This document shows positions 12,052 through 19,382 of a DNA stretch of 64,000 nt, in pieces. The position numbers were made by a program, and so were the translations under genes. The stretch's first letter is position 1. Every line of letters begins with the position of its first letter. This DNA comes from a virus. The DNA lies in IMG/VR virus record IMGVR_UViG_3300030329_004520, positions 1-64,000 of that record; one strand, 5' to 3'. Under the pieces are notes generated by a model. The model did not search any database, was not told where the DNA came from, and saw nothing but the letters and a program-made list of their open reading frames with translations.

Positions 12052-14124
12052 ATGAGTTTTAATTCAAGAGATTTTAAAGGGTTTACTTTTCGTAGTGGTC
12101 CTGTTAAAAAAGATACTAAACAAAATTCATCTTTCTGGTGGAATGATAATAATGATGTTGATGTTGATGATTTTTTAGGTTTAGATACTGATGTTAAGAA
12201 AGGTAGAGATTTAGTTGCTTTAGCTGGTTATAAAAGAGCTATTAGTAACTTTGTTCAGATTGTTACAGAACAATCTATTCCAGTTGTTTTTAATAACAAT
12301 GATGAAAGTTTTACTGATGGTAAGAAAGTTGTTATCGGTGCTAACATTGATGATAAGAAATTTGATGTGGCTGTTGGACTTGCTCTTCACGAGGGTTCTC
12401 ACATTAAACTTTCTGATTTCAGTTTACTTAGAAATTTAGAGATTGAAATACCTCAAGAACTTTATGTTCAAGCTGAGAGTGTTGGTGTTGATAGAATGAC
12501 TACTATTTCAACTATCAAAAATTTATTAAACTACATAGAAGATAGAAGAATTGACTCTTTCATTTTCAGAACTTCTCCTGGTTACAAATCTTATTATCAC
12601 GCTATGTATGACAAGTATTTTTATTCAAAGAATGTAGATAAAGGTTTATTGTCTGATGAGTTCAGAACAGAAGAGATTGATTCTTATATGTTCAGAATTA
12701 TTAACTTACATAACAAGAACAGACAACTAACTGCTCTTAAAGGTTTAAAAGAAATCGCTTCTTTAATTAGTCTAGGTTCTATTTCAAGATTAAAAGATTC
12801 AGAAGATTGTTTCAAAGTTGCTTGTGATTGTATGTCAGTTATTCTTAATTCAATTGACCCTATCAAAACTAAATCACAAGATAGTGATTCTGATGACGAG
12901 AATAGTGATTCTCAAGAAGATAATAGTTCAGATGGTAGTAACACTATCTCTGATGAAGAACTTCAAGATAAGCTAGATTCTGATTCAGTTGTTCCTTCTG
13001 AAAATTCAGGTAACGATGATGGTTCTGATTCTGTTGAATTATCAGAGAGACAAAAATCTATGTTGAAAAAACACTTTGAGAAACAAGAAAAGTTTCTTGA
13101 TGGTGATGTTCAAAAAACAAAATTAAATAAAAAAGAGGTTTCAGATATTAAAGCTATCGATGAGTCGGGTGCTACTTATGAGAATGTTGGTTCTGATGTT
13201 CCTAAGTATTCTTGGGGTGGTGAAACTGGTAAAGGTACTAAATGTTTAGTTGTTAAAAACTTAACTCAATCACTTATTGAGTCAAGTCAATTCAGTTGTG
13301 CTTCTTCTTGGAATCAAAGAAGTTATTCTAATTATGAAGAATATAACTTTGTTGAAGAAGGTTTGAGACTTGGTTCTATGTTGGGTAGAAAACTTCAAGT
13401 TAGAGGTGAGGAGTCTCAGTTGAAATTTACAAGACAAGATTCAGGTAAGATTGACAAGAGATTGATTTCTGAATTAGGTTTCGGAAACTCAAATGTTTTC
13501 TCTCACACTCTTACTGAAAGATATAACAAAGCTTACTTACACATTTCGGTTGACGCTTCTGGTTCAATGGGTGGTAAGAAATGGAACAAGGCTATGACAT
13601 CAGCGGTGGCTATGATTAAGGCTTGTGATATGGCTGGAAACATTGATGTAGTTGTTTCAATTAGAACTACTCATAGTAAAAATAAATCTGATGTTCCTTT
13701 AATCTTAGTGGCTTATGATTCAAGAAAAGATAAATTAGTTAAAGTTAAAAATCTTTTCTCTTCTCTTGGTGTGAGTGGAACTACTCCTGAGGGATTATGT
13801 TTCGAGGCCATTGAGAAAGATTTGATTCCTGGAAATTCTAATCAAGATAGTTACTTTGTGAACTATTCAGATGGACAACCTTACTACTCTAACAATGAAA
13901 TTTATTATTCAGGTATAGAAGCTGAGAGACACACTAAAAAAATGTGTGATGGTATGAGAGCTAAAGGTATTAGTGTGTTGAGTTACTTCATTGGTGGTAG
14001 TTATGAGTCTGAAAGAGATAACAAAGCTTTCACAGCGATGTATGGGAAAGACGCTGAGTTTATCAACGCTACTAATATGATGAGTGTGGCTAAAACAATG
14101 AACAAAAAGTTTTTAAGTAAATAA
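12052..14124 (+). CDS. cobT-like: CobT-like metallopeptidase/VWA protein
   Basis: Large (690 aa) partner-type protein for a MoxR/CobS ATPase. The N-terminal part carries LALHEGSHIKLSD (HExxH at residues 113-117, a possible zinc-peptidase site) followed by LLNYIEDRRID. A Ser/Asp-rich acidic linker lies around residues 280-335. The C-terminal VWA domain starts with ISVDASGSMGG (MIDAS DxSGS at about 501-505), has SGTTPEG and ends near SYFIGGSYESERD. Such proteins couple ATPase action to a client. The start at 12052 has AAAAAGGAG 5 bases before it, better than an ATG at 12022. Confidence 0.82.
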   Translation: MSFNSRDFKGFTFRSGPVKKDTKQNSSFWWNDNNDVDVDDFLGLDTDVKKGRDLVALAGYKRAISNFVQIVTEQSIPVVFNNNDESFTDGKKVVIGANIDDKKFDVAVGLALHEGSHIKLSDFSLLRNLEIEIPQELYVQAESVGVDRMTTISTIKNLLNYIEDRRIDSFIFRTSPGYKSYYHAMYDKYFYSKNVDKGLLSDEFRTEEIDSYMFRIINLHNKNRQLTALKGLKEIASLISLGSISRLKDSEDCFKVACDCMSVILNSIDPIKTKSQDSDSDDENSDSQEDNSSDGSNTISDEELQDKLDSDSVVPSENSGNDDGSDSVELSERQKSMLKKHFEKQEKFLDGDVQKTKLNKKEVSDIKAIDESGATYENVGSDVPKYSWGGETGKGTKCLVVKNLTQSLIESSQFSCASSWNQRSYSNYEEYNFVEEGLRLGSMLGRKLQVRGEESQLKFTRQDSGKIDKRLISELGFGNSNVFSHTLTERYNKAYLHISVDASGSMGGKKWNKAMTSAVAMIKACDMAGNIDVVVSIRTTHSKNKSDVPLILVAYDSRKDKLVKVKNLFSSLGVSGTTPEGLCFEAIEKDLIPGNSNQDSYFVNYSDGQPYYSNNEIYYSGIEAERHTKKMCDGMRAKGISVLSYFIGGSYESERDNKAFTAMYGKDAEFINATNMMSVAKTMNKKFLSK

Positions 14125-14134
14125 AGGAGAACAG

Positions 14135-14281
14135 ATGGAAAAATATTTTTTTATTTTAATTGGAATACCAATTGTTTGGATGTTAATGTGTTTGGGTTAC
14201 CAACTAGGAGAACTTATTTATATCTGGATGAAAAGTAAATGGAGTGATATTAAAGATAAGGAGACTAGTTTATGGGATTAA
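14135..14281 (+). CDS. 48-aa single-span membrane peptide
   Basis: One hydrophobic helix (about residues 4-22, FFILIGIPIVWMLMCLG) and a Trp/Lys-rich tail. AAAGGAG lies 7 bases upstream of the ATG. Its end overlaps the next gene by 10 bases, and its last codons supply that gene's AAGGAG. Function unknown. Confidence 0.6.
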   Translation: MEKYFFILIGIPIVWMLMCLGYQLGELIYIWMKSKWSDIKDKETSLWD

Positions 14282-14838
14282 GAATAGGTTTTGATTGTGA
14301 TGGTGTGTTAAGAGATTTTATTCCTGATTTGATTGAATGTATCAAAACAACTCATCCAGAACATACAGATAAAATACTTGTACCCGAGTCTTGGGATTGG
14401 GACCAGTGGTTGCCATTTTGGACAAATGATGAAACAGAGAAATATGTTTTCGAAGATAACTATTTAGATTTCTTTGGTATAGATGCTAGTCCAATTAAAT
14501 CATCTGTAGATGATTGGATAAAAATAAAAAGGTGGGCAGAAGATAACGGTCATAAATTAGTTTTAGTTTCAGCTCAAAGAGACCATTGTAAAGAACCTAC
14601 TACTGAATGGTTGAAAAAATATGGATTTGATTTTGAAGAAATCCATTATACAAAAAACAAATGGGGTATTGATGTTGATGTATTGATTGATGACTCACCT
14701 GAAAAACTAAATGACTTTAGATATAAAAGTATATCAGGTGGTGTACCTATTTGTTATAAACAAACTTGGAACCAGGAATGTCATAATGATTATATTTCTA
14801 TTGACAGGTTGTCAGAAATTATGACAAAAGTATTCTAA
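14272..14838 (+). CDS. 5'(3')-deoxyribonucleotidase-like HAD phosphatase
   Basis: HAD-family protein with motif I GFDCDGVLRDF (D8, D10), motif II LVLVSAQR, a Lys region near YTKNKWG and motif IV DVLIDDSPEKL. The layout fits the NT5C 5'(3')-deoxyribonucleotidase family, which dephosphorylates dNMPs and balances nucleotide pools; related genes are common in T4-like phages. The exact substrate is inferred. Length (188 aa) is typical. It follows the membrane-peptide gene with a 10-base overlap. Confidence 0.75.
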   Translation: MGLRIGFDCDGVLRDFIPDLIECIKTTHPEHTDKILVPESWDWDQWLPFWTNDETEKYVFEDNYLDFFGIDASPIKSSVDDWIKIKRWAEDNGHKLVLVSAQRDHCKEPTTEWLKKYGFDFEEIHYTKNKWGIDVDVLIDDSPEKLNDFRYKSISGGVPICYKQTWNQECHNDYISIDRLSEIMTKVF

Positions 14839-14857
14839 AAAAAACTTTTTTGTAGTT

Positions 14858-14962
14858 TTGTACGATTTTTGTACTATATATAATAGTAATAGTGATTGTA
14901 GCTCAAGTGAGGACAATCCATTTAGTTAGACTAAATAGTTAATTAAACATAGGAGAAATAAA
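14858..14962 (+). promoter_or_regulatory. promoter and structured leader of the Hsp20 gene
   Basis: A possible -35 TTGTAC (14858-14863) and -10 TATAAT (14879-14884; short 15-nt spacer) would start transcription near 14891. The 70-base leader then forms GATTGT/ACAATC (14894-14899/14913-14918) enclosing CTC/GAG, and ATTTAGT/ACTAAAT (14920-14926/14930-14936), ending with AGGAG. Leaders of small heat-shock genes are often thermosensors; here the ribosome site is not clearly paired. Confidence 0.4.
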
Positions 14963-15430
14963 ATGACAAAAGTATTTGTTAACCCCAAACATCTCAACCG
15001 AGATGAATTTATAACACCATTCGATAGAATATTTGATGAACTGATGAGTAAATCATTTCCAACATTTCAAGATGAAGTCGGAGTATCTTTTAATCAAGGT
15101 GCTTATCCTAAAGTGAATGTGTATGAGTATGATGACACAATTGGTATCATAGCAGAGATTCCAGGCCTGGATAAGAAAGATGTAACCGTTGATGTAGAGG
15201 AACAAGTTCTCACGATATCAGGTGATAAACATGCTGGTGGCTTTGATACTACTGGTGCAAAATGTATCACAAGAGAATTAAAACAATCATCATTTAAAAG
15301 GTCTTTCAATCTTGGAGAACACTTAGATGGTGAAAGTGTATCAGCTAAATTTAAAGATGGTTTGTTAGAGATATTGATTCCCAAAAAAGAACCAGAGAAA
15401 CCTAAAAAGACATTTGTAAAAATTTCTTAA
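14963..15430 (+). CDS. hsp20: small heat-shock protein Hsp20
   Basis: Alpha-crystallin-domain holdase, frequent in T4-like marine phages. The N-terminal arm (residues 1-48) is followed by the crystallin domain: YPKVNVYEYDDTIGIIAEIPGL, then VEEQVLTISGDK, a FKRSFNLGEHLDGESVSAKFKDGLLEILIPK core and a short tail. The conserved A-x-x-x-x-G-L and the C-terminal I-x-I-like motif (LEILIPK) are visible. AGGAG lies 8 bases upstream. It presumably protects host or virion proteins during infection. Confidence 0.92.
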   Translation: MTKVFVNPKHLNRDEFITPFDRIFDELMSKSFPTFQDEVGVSFNQGAYPKVNVYEYDDTIGIIAEIPGLDKKDVTVDVEEQVLTISGDKHAGGFDTTGAKCITRELKQSSFKRSFNLGEHLDGESVSAKFKDGLLEILIPKKEPEKPKKTFVKIS

Positions 15431-15612
15431 TGTTTGAGACATTAGAATTTCAGGGTAGGTTATGGAGAGTGTGTGCGAAAGTGGATGGGTCCTTAGTTGA
15501 GAACCCATCCACACTAAAAGAAAATTACAGATGTGATATGGTTATACGCAACAATCAAAATGTATATTTTATTCTTGATGAAATAATAGATGCAGAGTTT
15601 GAAGAAATCTAA
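15430..15612 (+). CDS. hypothetical protein (60 aa)
   Basis: Function not recognised; small acidic beta-rich protein. It starts in a TAATG overlap with hsp20, so it is probably coupled. Its coding sequence contains a perfect 10-bp inverted repeat, GTGGATGGGT/ACCCATCCAC (15481-15490/15503-15512), able to form a strong hairpin in the mRNA. It is the last gene before a clear terminator. Confidence 0.6.
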   Translation: MFETLEFQGRLWRVCAKVDGSLVENPSTLKENYRCDMVIRNNQNVYFILDEIIDAEFEEI

Positions 15613-15642
15613 ATAGGTTATATTATGTTATCTACATCACAC

Positions 15643-15671
15643 AAAAGGTTTCGTTTTTCGAAACCTTTTTT
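15643..15671 (+). terminator. intrinsic terminator
   Basis: AAAAGGTTTCG (15643-15653), a five-T loop and CGAAACCTTTT (15659-15669) followed by further T. Perfect 11-bp stem; ends the hsp20 unit. Confidence 0.85.
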
Positions 15672-15689
15672 GTTTATAGTATTCTAAGA

Positions 15690-15698
15690 CTATTTATA
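15690..15698 (+). promoter_or_regulatory. ATATTTATA-like box
   Basis: CTATTTATATAAAAG lies between the terminator and GAGGAG, about 20 bases before the ATG at 15719; it differs from the common box in its first base. Confidence 0.35.
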
Positions 15699-15718
15699 TA
15701 AAAGAAGAGGAGATAATA

Positions 15719-16123
15719 ATGTGGTACATAATATTTCTATTAGTTACATTAAGTTTTTCTCAAGAGCTAGGCAAGTGGAGATGGGCTGATGATACAGCTG
15801 AGTTCACTATGGATAAAGAAGCTCATTTCGTTGGAAGTGCCGGTGCTTATTTCTTTTTTAGACACAAAGAGTATAACGAACTCGAATCAATTAGAAATTC
15901 ATTCTATCTAGGATTAGCTAAAGAATGTATTGACGCTTTGTTACCTTGGGAAAAATATGGGAGATGGGGTGGAGATGGATTTTCTAAATATGATTTAGCA
16001 TATGACATTGCTGGAATAGGTTTAGCATTTCTGATTGATAAGGTTTGGACACCGGAGAAGAAGAGTGATTTCACAATCAGATTTAATAATGATAGTATTG
16101 GCCTTTCTTATAGGATACATTGA
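15719..16123 (+). CDS. DUF2279/YfiM-like exported protein
   Basis: An N-terminal hydrophobic segment (WYIIFLLVTLSFS) looks like a signal peptide, though no lipobox Cys is visible. The mature part has DKEAHFVGSAGAYFF, GLAKECIDALLPW and GGDGFSKYDLAYDIAGIGLAFLI, the order seen in DUF2279 (YfiM-type) envelope proteins: a D-K-x-x-H-F start, K-E-x-x-D, then GFSxxDLxxxxxG. AGAGGAG lies 8 bases upstream. The role in the phage is unknown; an envelope function is likely. Confidence 0.65.
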   Translation: MWYIIFLLVTLSFSQELGKWRWADDTAEFTMDKEAHFVGSAGAYFFFRHKEYNELESIRNSFYLGLAKECIDALLPWEKYGRWGGDGFSKYDLAYDIAGIGLAFLIDKVWTPEKKSDFTIRFNNDSIGLSYRIH

Positions 16124-16319
16124 TGATGTTACCGGACCACAACTTCATCAGTATCACGATGGTGTAGTAAATGTTTATAAAAAGTATCAATGTCCAAAAC
16201 ATTGTCAAGTAAATCATCCACACTTTGTTTACTTTAACTCTGATACAAATGGGATGGTTATAGATAAATCAGACCTCGGCAAAAAAATCAAGAAAAAAAA
16301 ATCTCGTAGAAAAAAATAA
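16089..16319 (+). CDS. small protein with hydrophobic N-terminus and basic tail (76 aa)
   Basis: From the ATG at 16089 the product has a short hydrophobic start (MIVLAFLIGYID), a middle with His/Cys (YQCPKHCQVNHPHF) that could bind a metal, and a KKIKKKKSRRKK tail. It overlaps the previous gene's end by 35 bases in another frame. No good ribosome site is visible, so both start and reality are less certain than for its neighbours. Confidence 0.45.
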   Translation: MIVLAFLIGYIDDVTGPQLHQYHDGVVNVYKKYQCPKHCQVNHPHFVYFNSDTNGMVIDKSDLGKKIKKKKSRRKK

Positions 16320-16322
16320 TCC

Positions 16323-16352
16323 TTGACATATATATAGAAAAAGTCTTATATT
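16323..16352 (+). promoter_or_regulatory. sigma70-like promoter
   Basis: -35 TTGACA (16323-16328), 18-nt spacer, -10 TATATT (16347-16352). Transcription would start near 16359, leaving a leader of about 9 bases before the ATG at 16368. Confidence 0.6.
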
Positions 16353-16367
16353 AAAAGGTGATAAAAA

Positions 16368-16778
16368 ATGTCAAAGAAAAAAACACAAGAGTGGTTAAGT
16401 TTTGTTGAAGATGGTCAACGATGGATGTTATGTAAGCATTGTCAATCTGATTATGTTAAGGTTGATGAAGGTACAGCTGCTATAACTTGTTCATCGTGTG
16501 TCATTAAAAAAACTTTAACATTAAAACCACTTGATGAATTTTTTGCTAAGAAACATAAGAGAACAGGTAGACCAGCAGGTTGGCATTTTATGAAAGAGTT
16601 TGTTGACAAAGATGGTAATGTGTTTCACAAAGGTAAAGAACAACCTGAATTAAAGGGAACTCTTAAACCAACAAAAGTGAAACCACCTAAGAAAAGAAAA
16701 AAGTTGACAAAGGATGAAAAGTTATATAAAAGAATTAGTGATTATAAAAAAAGAAAAAAGGCAAGAAAGAAAAAATGA
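16368..16778 (+). CDS. zinc-ribbon protein with basic tail (136 aa)
   Basis: N-terminal zinc ribbon WMLCKHCQSDYVKV...ITCSSC (two CxxC pairs 17 residues apart), then GRPAGWHFMKEFVDKDGNVFHKGK, and a Lys/Arg-rich tail of about 45 residues. A nucleic-acid-binding role is likely; the specific function is not recognised. It ends in an ATGA overlap with the deformylase gene. Confidence 0.65.
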   Translation: MSKKKTQEWLSFVEDGQRWMLCKHCQSDYVKVDEGTAAITCSSCVIKKTLTLKPLDEFFAKKHKRTGRPAGWHFMKEFVDKDGNVFHKGKEQPELKGTLKPTKVKPPKKRKKLTKDEKLYKRISDYKKRKKARKKK

Positions 16779-17353
16779 TAATAAAAGATAAAAACGAATT
16801 AAAAAAACCTTGTGAAGAAATAAAAGATTACAATGAAGCAGAACAGATAGCTTTAAAATTATTAAAAACACTAGCCACTTCAAAAAAAGGTATTGGTCTA
16901 GCAGCGAATCAAATTGGTATTAATAAAAGAGTTTGTGTTATTAATGTTAAAGAACCCATAGTTTTGATTAATCCAAAAATTGTAGATAATTCTAAAGAGA
17001 CATTTACATTTCCAGAAGGTTGTTTATCATTTCCAAATAAAAAAGTAAAAACAACAAGATATATATCAGTATCAGTAGAATGTGATAATATTGATGATAC
17101 ATTATTTTTCACAGCTGATTCAAACAATTTAGCTGATGCTATGGAATGTGTTTGTGTTCAACACGAGATAGACCATCTAGATGGTATAACAATGTTTGAT
17201 AGACAAGTAAAAGGTATTACTATAAAACGAGAAGGTAAAAAAATTGGTAGAAATGATAAGGTTTTAATTGCATGTGGTGTTGAATCTAGAACTATGAAAT
17301 ACAAAAAAGCACTACCACTATTGGAGAATGGATGGACATTAGTAGAACATTAA
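16775..17353 (+). CDS. def: peptide deformylase
   Basis: Removes the formyl group from new N-termini; phage deformylases are common in marine myoviruses. All three motifs are present: GIGLAANQIG (residues 39-48), EGCLSFP (C83 metal ligand) and QHEIDHLDG (H130, E131, H134). The catalytic core ends near residue 145. A further 45 residues begin KKIGRNDKVLIACGV, which faintly recalls a SEC-C zinc motif but lacks most of its cysteines. The 5' end overlaps the zinc-ribbon gene (ATGA), and the 3' end is overlapped by the next gene. Confidence 0.93.
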   Translation: MIIKDKNELKKPCEEIKDYNEAEQIALKLLKTLATSKKGIGLAANQIGINKRVCVINVKEPIVLINPKIVDNSKETFTFPEGCLSFPNKKVKTTRYISVSVECDNIDDTLFFTADSNNLADAMECVCVQHEIDHLDGITMFDRQVKGITIKREGKKIGRNDKVLIACGVESRTMKYKKALPLLENGWTLVEH

Positions 17354-17508
17354 AAGATGTGATATTAATCACACCATGGTTATTATGTTTATTAGTTTAT
17401 AGTGTTACTCTAGGTTTTATACATTTATTTCTATTATTCATTAGTAACTTGATATTTATATATGAGAGCATAAATAATGGAAATAAATATGAAAAAAGAA
17501 AAACATAG
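17332..17508 (+). CDS. 58-aa membrane peptide
   Basis: Opens inside the deformylase 3' end in another frame (TTGGAG just before the ATG) and continues through the intergenic stretch. Two adjacent hydrophobic stretches (about residues 10-28 and 30-44) form one or two spans, followed by a basic tail. It overlaps the next gene's start by 32 bases. It accounts for nearly all sequence between the two larger genes. Function unknown. Confidence 0.5.
   Translation: MDISRTLKDVILITPWLLCLLVYSVTLGFIHLFLLFISNLIFIYESINNGNKYEKRKT
17452..17460 (+). promoter_or_regulatory. ATATTTATA box
   Basis: ATATTTATATATGAG, 17-25 bases before the ATG at 17477. Unlike most of the other boxes it lies within a small reading frame. 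Confidence 0.35.
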
Positions 17509-17866
17509 TAGTGATAAAATTTCTGAACAAACACTTCACGAAATATTAGTTGATATAAAATATAGTTTAAATCATCTTGAAGATATTGAAGCTGATAATA
17601 GAGCTATAATTGTAAAGCTAGTTAAACAAAATAATCAAATAGTTGAATTCCTAAAACAAATAGAAATAGAAGAAGTTAATACTGATTATGATACACTTAC
17701 TCAACCTATTTTATCAGAAGAAGAAGAAACTAAAATTAAAAAATTTGAATCACTTAAAGAATTACTTGATGACTTTATGAGTAAGCGAAATGAATTAAAA
17801 GAATTTGAAGAAGAACTAGAAAAACATAGAGATAAATTAACTCCAGGTCAAATAGGAGAAAGTTAA
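17477..17866 (+). CDS. coiled-coil protein (129 aa)
   Basis: Acidic, almost entirely helical, with heptad-like spacing of Leu/Ile (for example LHEILVDIKYSLNHLEDIE and LKELLDDFMSKRNELKEFEEELEKH). It probably forms a coiled coil; function unknown. Two starts are possible (17477 and 17489). Gene-free sequence follows. Confidence 0.6.
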   Translation: MEINMKKEKHSSDKISEQTLHEILVDIKYSLNHLEDIEADNRAIIVKLVKQNNQIVEFLKQIEIEEVNTDYDTLTQPILSEEEETKIKKFESLKELLDDFMSKRNELKEFEEELEKHRDKLTPGQIGES

Positions 17867-17895
17867 AAAAAAGTCACTTTTTGAAAAAAAAGTTT

Positions 17896-18045
17896 ATATT
17901 TATACTAAATGGTTACAAAAAGAATTATATGAATAGCGAAGTACACATCTAAAGAATCAATTCTTGATTCTGTAAAACCCTCGGTTAATATAGCGTTTTT
18001 AAAGTAAAGCAAATTAATTGTGGTTTATTGTGTGCTTTTTTATTA
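17896..18045 (+). promoter_or_regulatory. ATATTTATA box and structured leader before the porin gene
   Basis: ATATTTATA at 17896-17904 is followed by about 190 untranslated bases. They include a perfect dyad AGAATCAA/TTGATTCT (17953-17960/17964-17971) and an AAAGCA...TGCTTTTTT stem-like end near 18015-18040. This could be a regulated leader of the porin mRNA or an independent small RNA with its own terminator. No gene is visible here. Confidence 0.4.
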
Positions 18046-18104
18046 TATAATAGGATAGAAAAAAAAAACAAAACGAGTAAGTTAATAGTTAAGGAGAAAA
18101 CTAA

Positions 18105-18989
18105 ATGAAGAAGCTAAGTATGAAGACTCTAATCATCACAGGCCTAGTAATAGTAGGTTTGTTTGGTATTGTTAGAGCTGAAGAAACAGCTGTTGAAATT
18201 CCTGATTCAGTAATTTCAATTAGTGGTGAACTTAGTACTGACATTACCTTCGGTGACGCTACGACATTTACAAGTCCATATACGGGACTAGTGTTTAGTA
18301 GTGACGGATGGGTTGTTAGTACAAATCTATCAGATGGTATGGTTAACATCGAAGAAGCGAAATATTCGTGGAATGTAATAGAAGATGTTTTAACTTTAAC
18401 ATTTGGTAGTCAAGCAGAACCATATGGATTAGCATGGGGCTTACATAGACCATCTAACAACTGGTTTGTTTCAACTCCAAGAGAACACACGATTTCAAAT
18501 GGTGTGGGATTTGGATTAAACAAATGGGGTGTTGGAGCTGATTTATTTTGGGGTGGAAGTACAGAAGATGTTCTTGATGAAGAAACTAGTGAAGTTCTTG
18601 AAGAAGGCTCACTATATTGGGCATCAAGATTTTCTTATGAACTTTCTTTTGCTGGAATAGATTCCAAATTCGGACTATCATTAAATAGTAACGAAGCTCA
18701 ACTAATAGATGTGTCAATGGGTAATGACCTATTTGAAACATCTCTTGAGTATGATTTGTCAGAAGAGGCAGATGGTGCGTATTGGTTGAGAGGTGTAGTA
18801 ACACCTCCTCAAGCTCAAGGTGCATTTCTACTTCTCGGATATAATTCCGATGAAGTTGTGACATATGGAGTTGGGTATAAATGCTCAGATAATATGAAAG
18901 TTATGTCTGAGTTCACATCAGGATTAAAAGATGCTGATGGTAACGAAGTAACGAATGACTTTAATATCAGAGCAAGTTATTCATTCTAA
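18105..18989 (+). CDS. outer-membrane beta-barrel (porin-like) protein
   Basis: A typical signal peptide (KKLSMKTLIITGLVIVGLFGIVRA, cleavage after RA) is followed by about 270 residues of alternating amphipathic strands separated by acidic turns, ending in aromatic SYSF as outer-membrane barrels do. No specific family was recognised; it looks like a short general porin. Phage-encoded outer-membrane proteins can alter receptor availability or permeability, an inference. AAGGAG is 9 bases upstream. With the next gene it forms a unit closed by a terminator. Confidence 0.75.
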   Translation: MKKLSMKTLIITGLVIVGLFGIVRAEETAVEIPDSVISISGELSTDITFGDATTFTSPYTGLVFSSDGWVVSTNLSDGMVNIEEAKYSWNVIEDVLTLTFGSQAEPYGLAWGLHRPSNNWFVSTPREHTISNGVGFGLNKWGVGADLFWGGSTEDVLDEETSEVLEEGSLYWASRFSYELSFAGIDSKFGLSLNSNEAQLIDVSMGNDLFETSLEYDLSEEADGAYWLRGVVTPPQAQGAFLLLGYNSDEVVTYGVGYKCSDNMKVMSEFTSGLKDADGNEVTNDFNIRASYSF

Positions 18990-19013
18990 TAAATAAACAA
19001 TGGAGGAAATAAA

Positions 19014-19253
19014 ATGAATGTAAAAAGTATTTTCGGAATGGTCGGTGATTTTCTTGGTGGTATTGGTGCAGTTCTTGGTGGACTAATATCAGTAGGTGTA
19101 TTATCACAGATAGTATTCGGTACTGGTTGGTTAGGTATCGATGTTATCGGAAATCTTACAGGTATCGTTAATGGATTCTTAGGCGGTGGATTAACAGGTC
19201 TTATTGTACTTGTTGTTCTTGTAGGTCTATGGGATTCTAAACCAGGTAAGTAA
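19014..19253 (+). CDS. Gly-rich hydrophobic membrane protein (79 aa)
   Basis: Nearly all residues are hydrophobic or Gly, with GxxxG-like spacing and two or three possible spans (about residues 6-33, 38-58 and 57-72), ending WDSKPGK. GGAGG lies 9 bases upstream. It shares the porin transcript. The composition would suit a pore-forming or holin-like protein or an assembly aid for the porin; neither is shown. Confidence 0.6.
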   Translation: MNVKSIFGMVGDFLGGIGAVLGGLISVGVLSQIVFGTGWLGIDVIGNLTGIVNGFLGGGLTGLIVLVVLVGLWDSKPGK

Positions 19254-19275
19254 GTGATATAAATCACAATAAATT

Positions 19276-19305
19276 ATGGGGCTTGAAATATAGCCCCATT
19301 TTTTT
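19276..19305 (+). terminator. intrinsic terminator
   Basis: ATGGGGCT (19276-19283), loop, AGCCCCAT (19292-19299) and seven T. Strong classical terminator for the porin unit. Confidence 0.9.
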
Positions 19306-19338
19306 ATATTTAATTCAGAAAAAAAGATACCTACTATA

Positions 19339-19347
19339 ATATTTATA
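19339..19347 (+). promoter_or_regulatory. ATATTTATA box
   Basis: ATATTTATA followed by G, 35 bases before the phoH ATG and just after the terminator. Confidence 0.4.
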
Positions 19348-19382
19348 GTAAACCGATAAAGGTTAATATAGGAGAGTTACTT

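Noticed and set aside
15103-15384. Minus-strand frame opposite hsp20
   Set aside because: The Hsp20 frame is unambiguous; the antisense frame has no ribosome site or motif.
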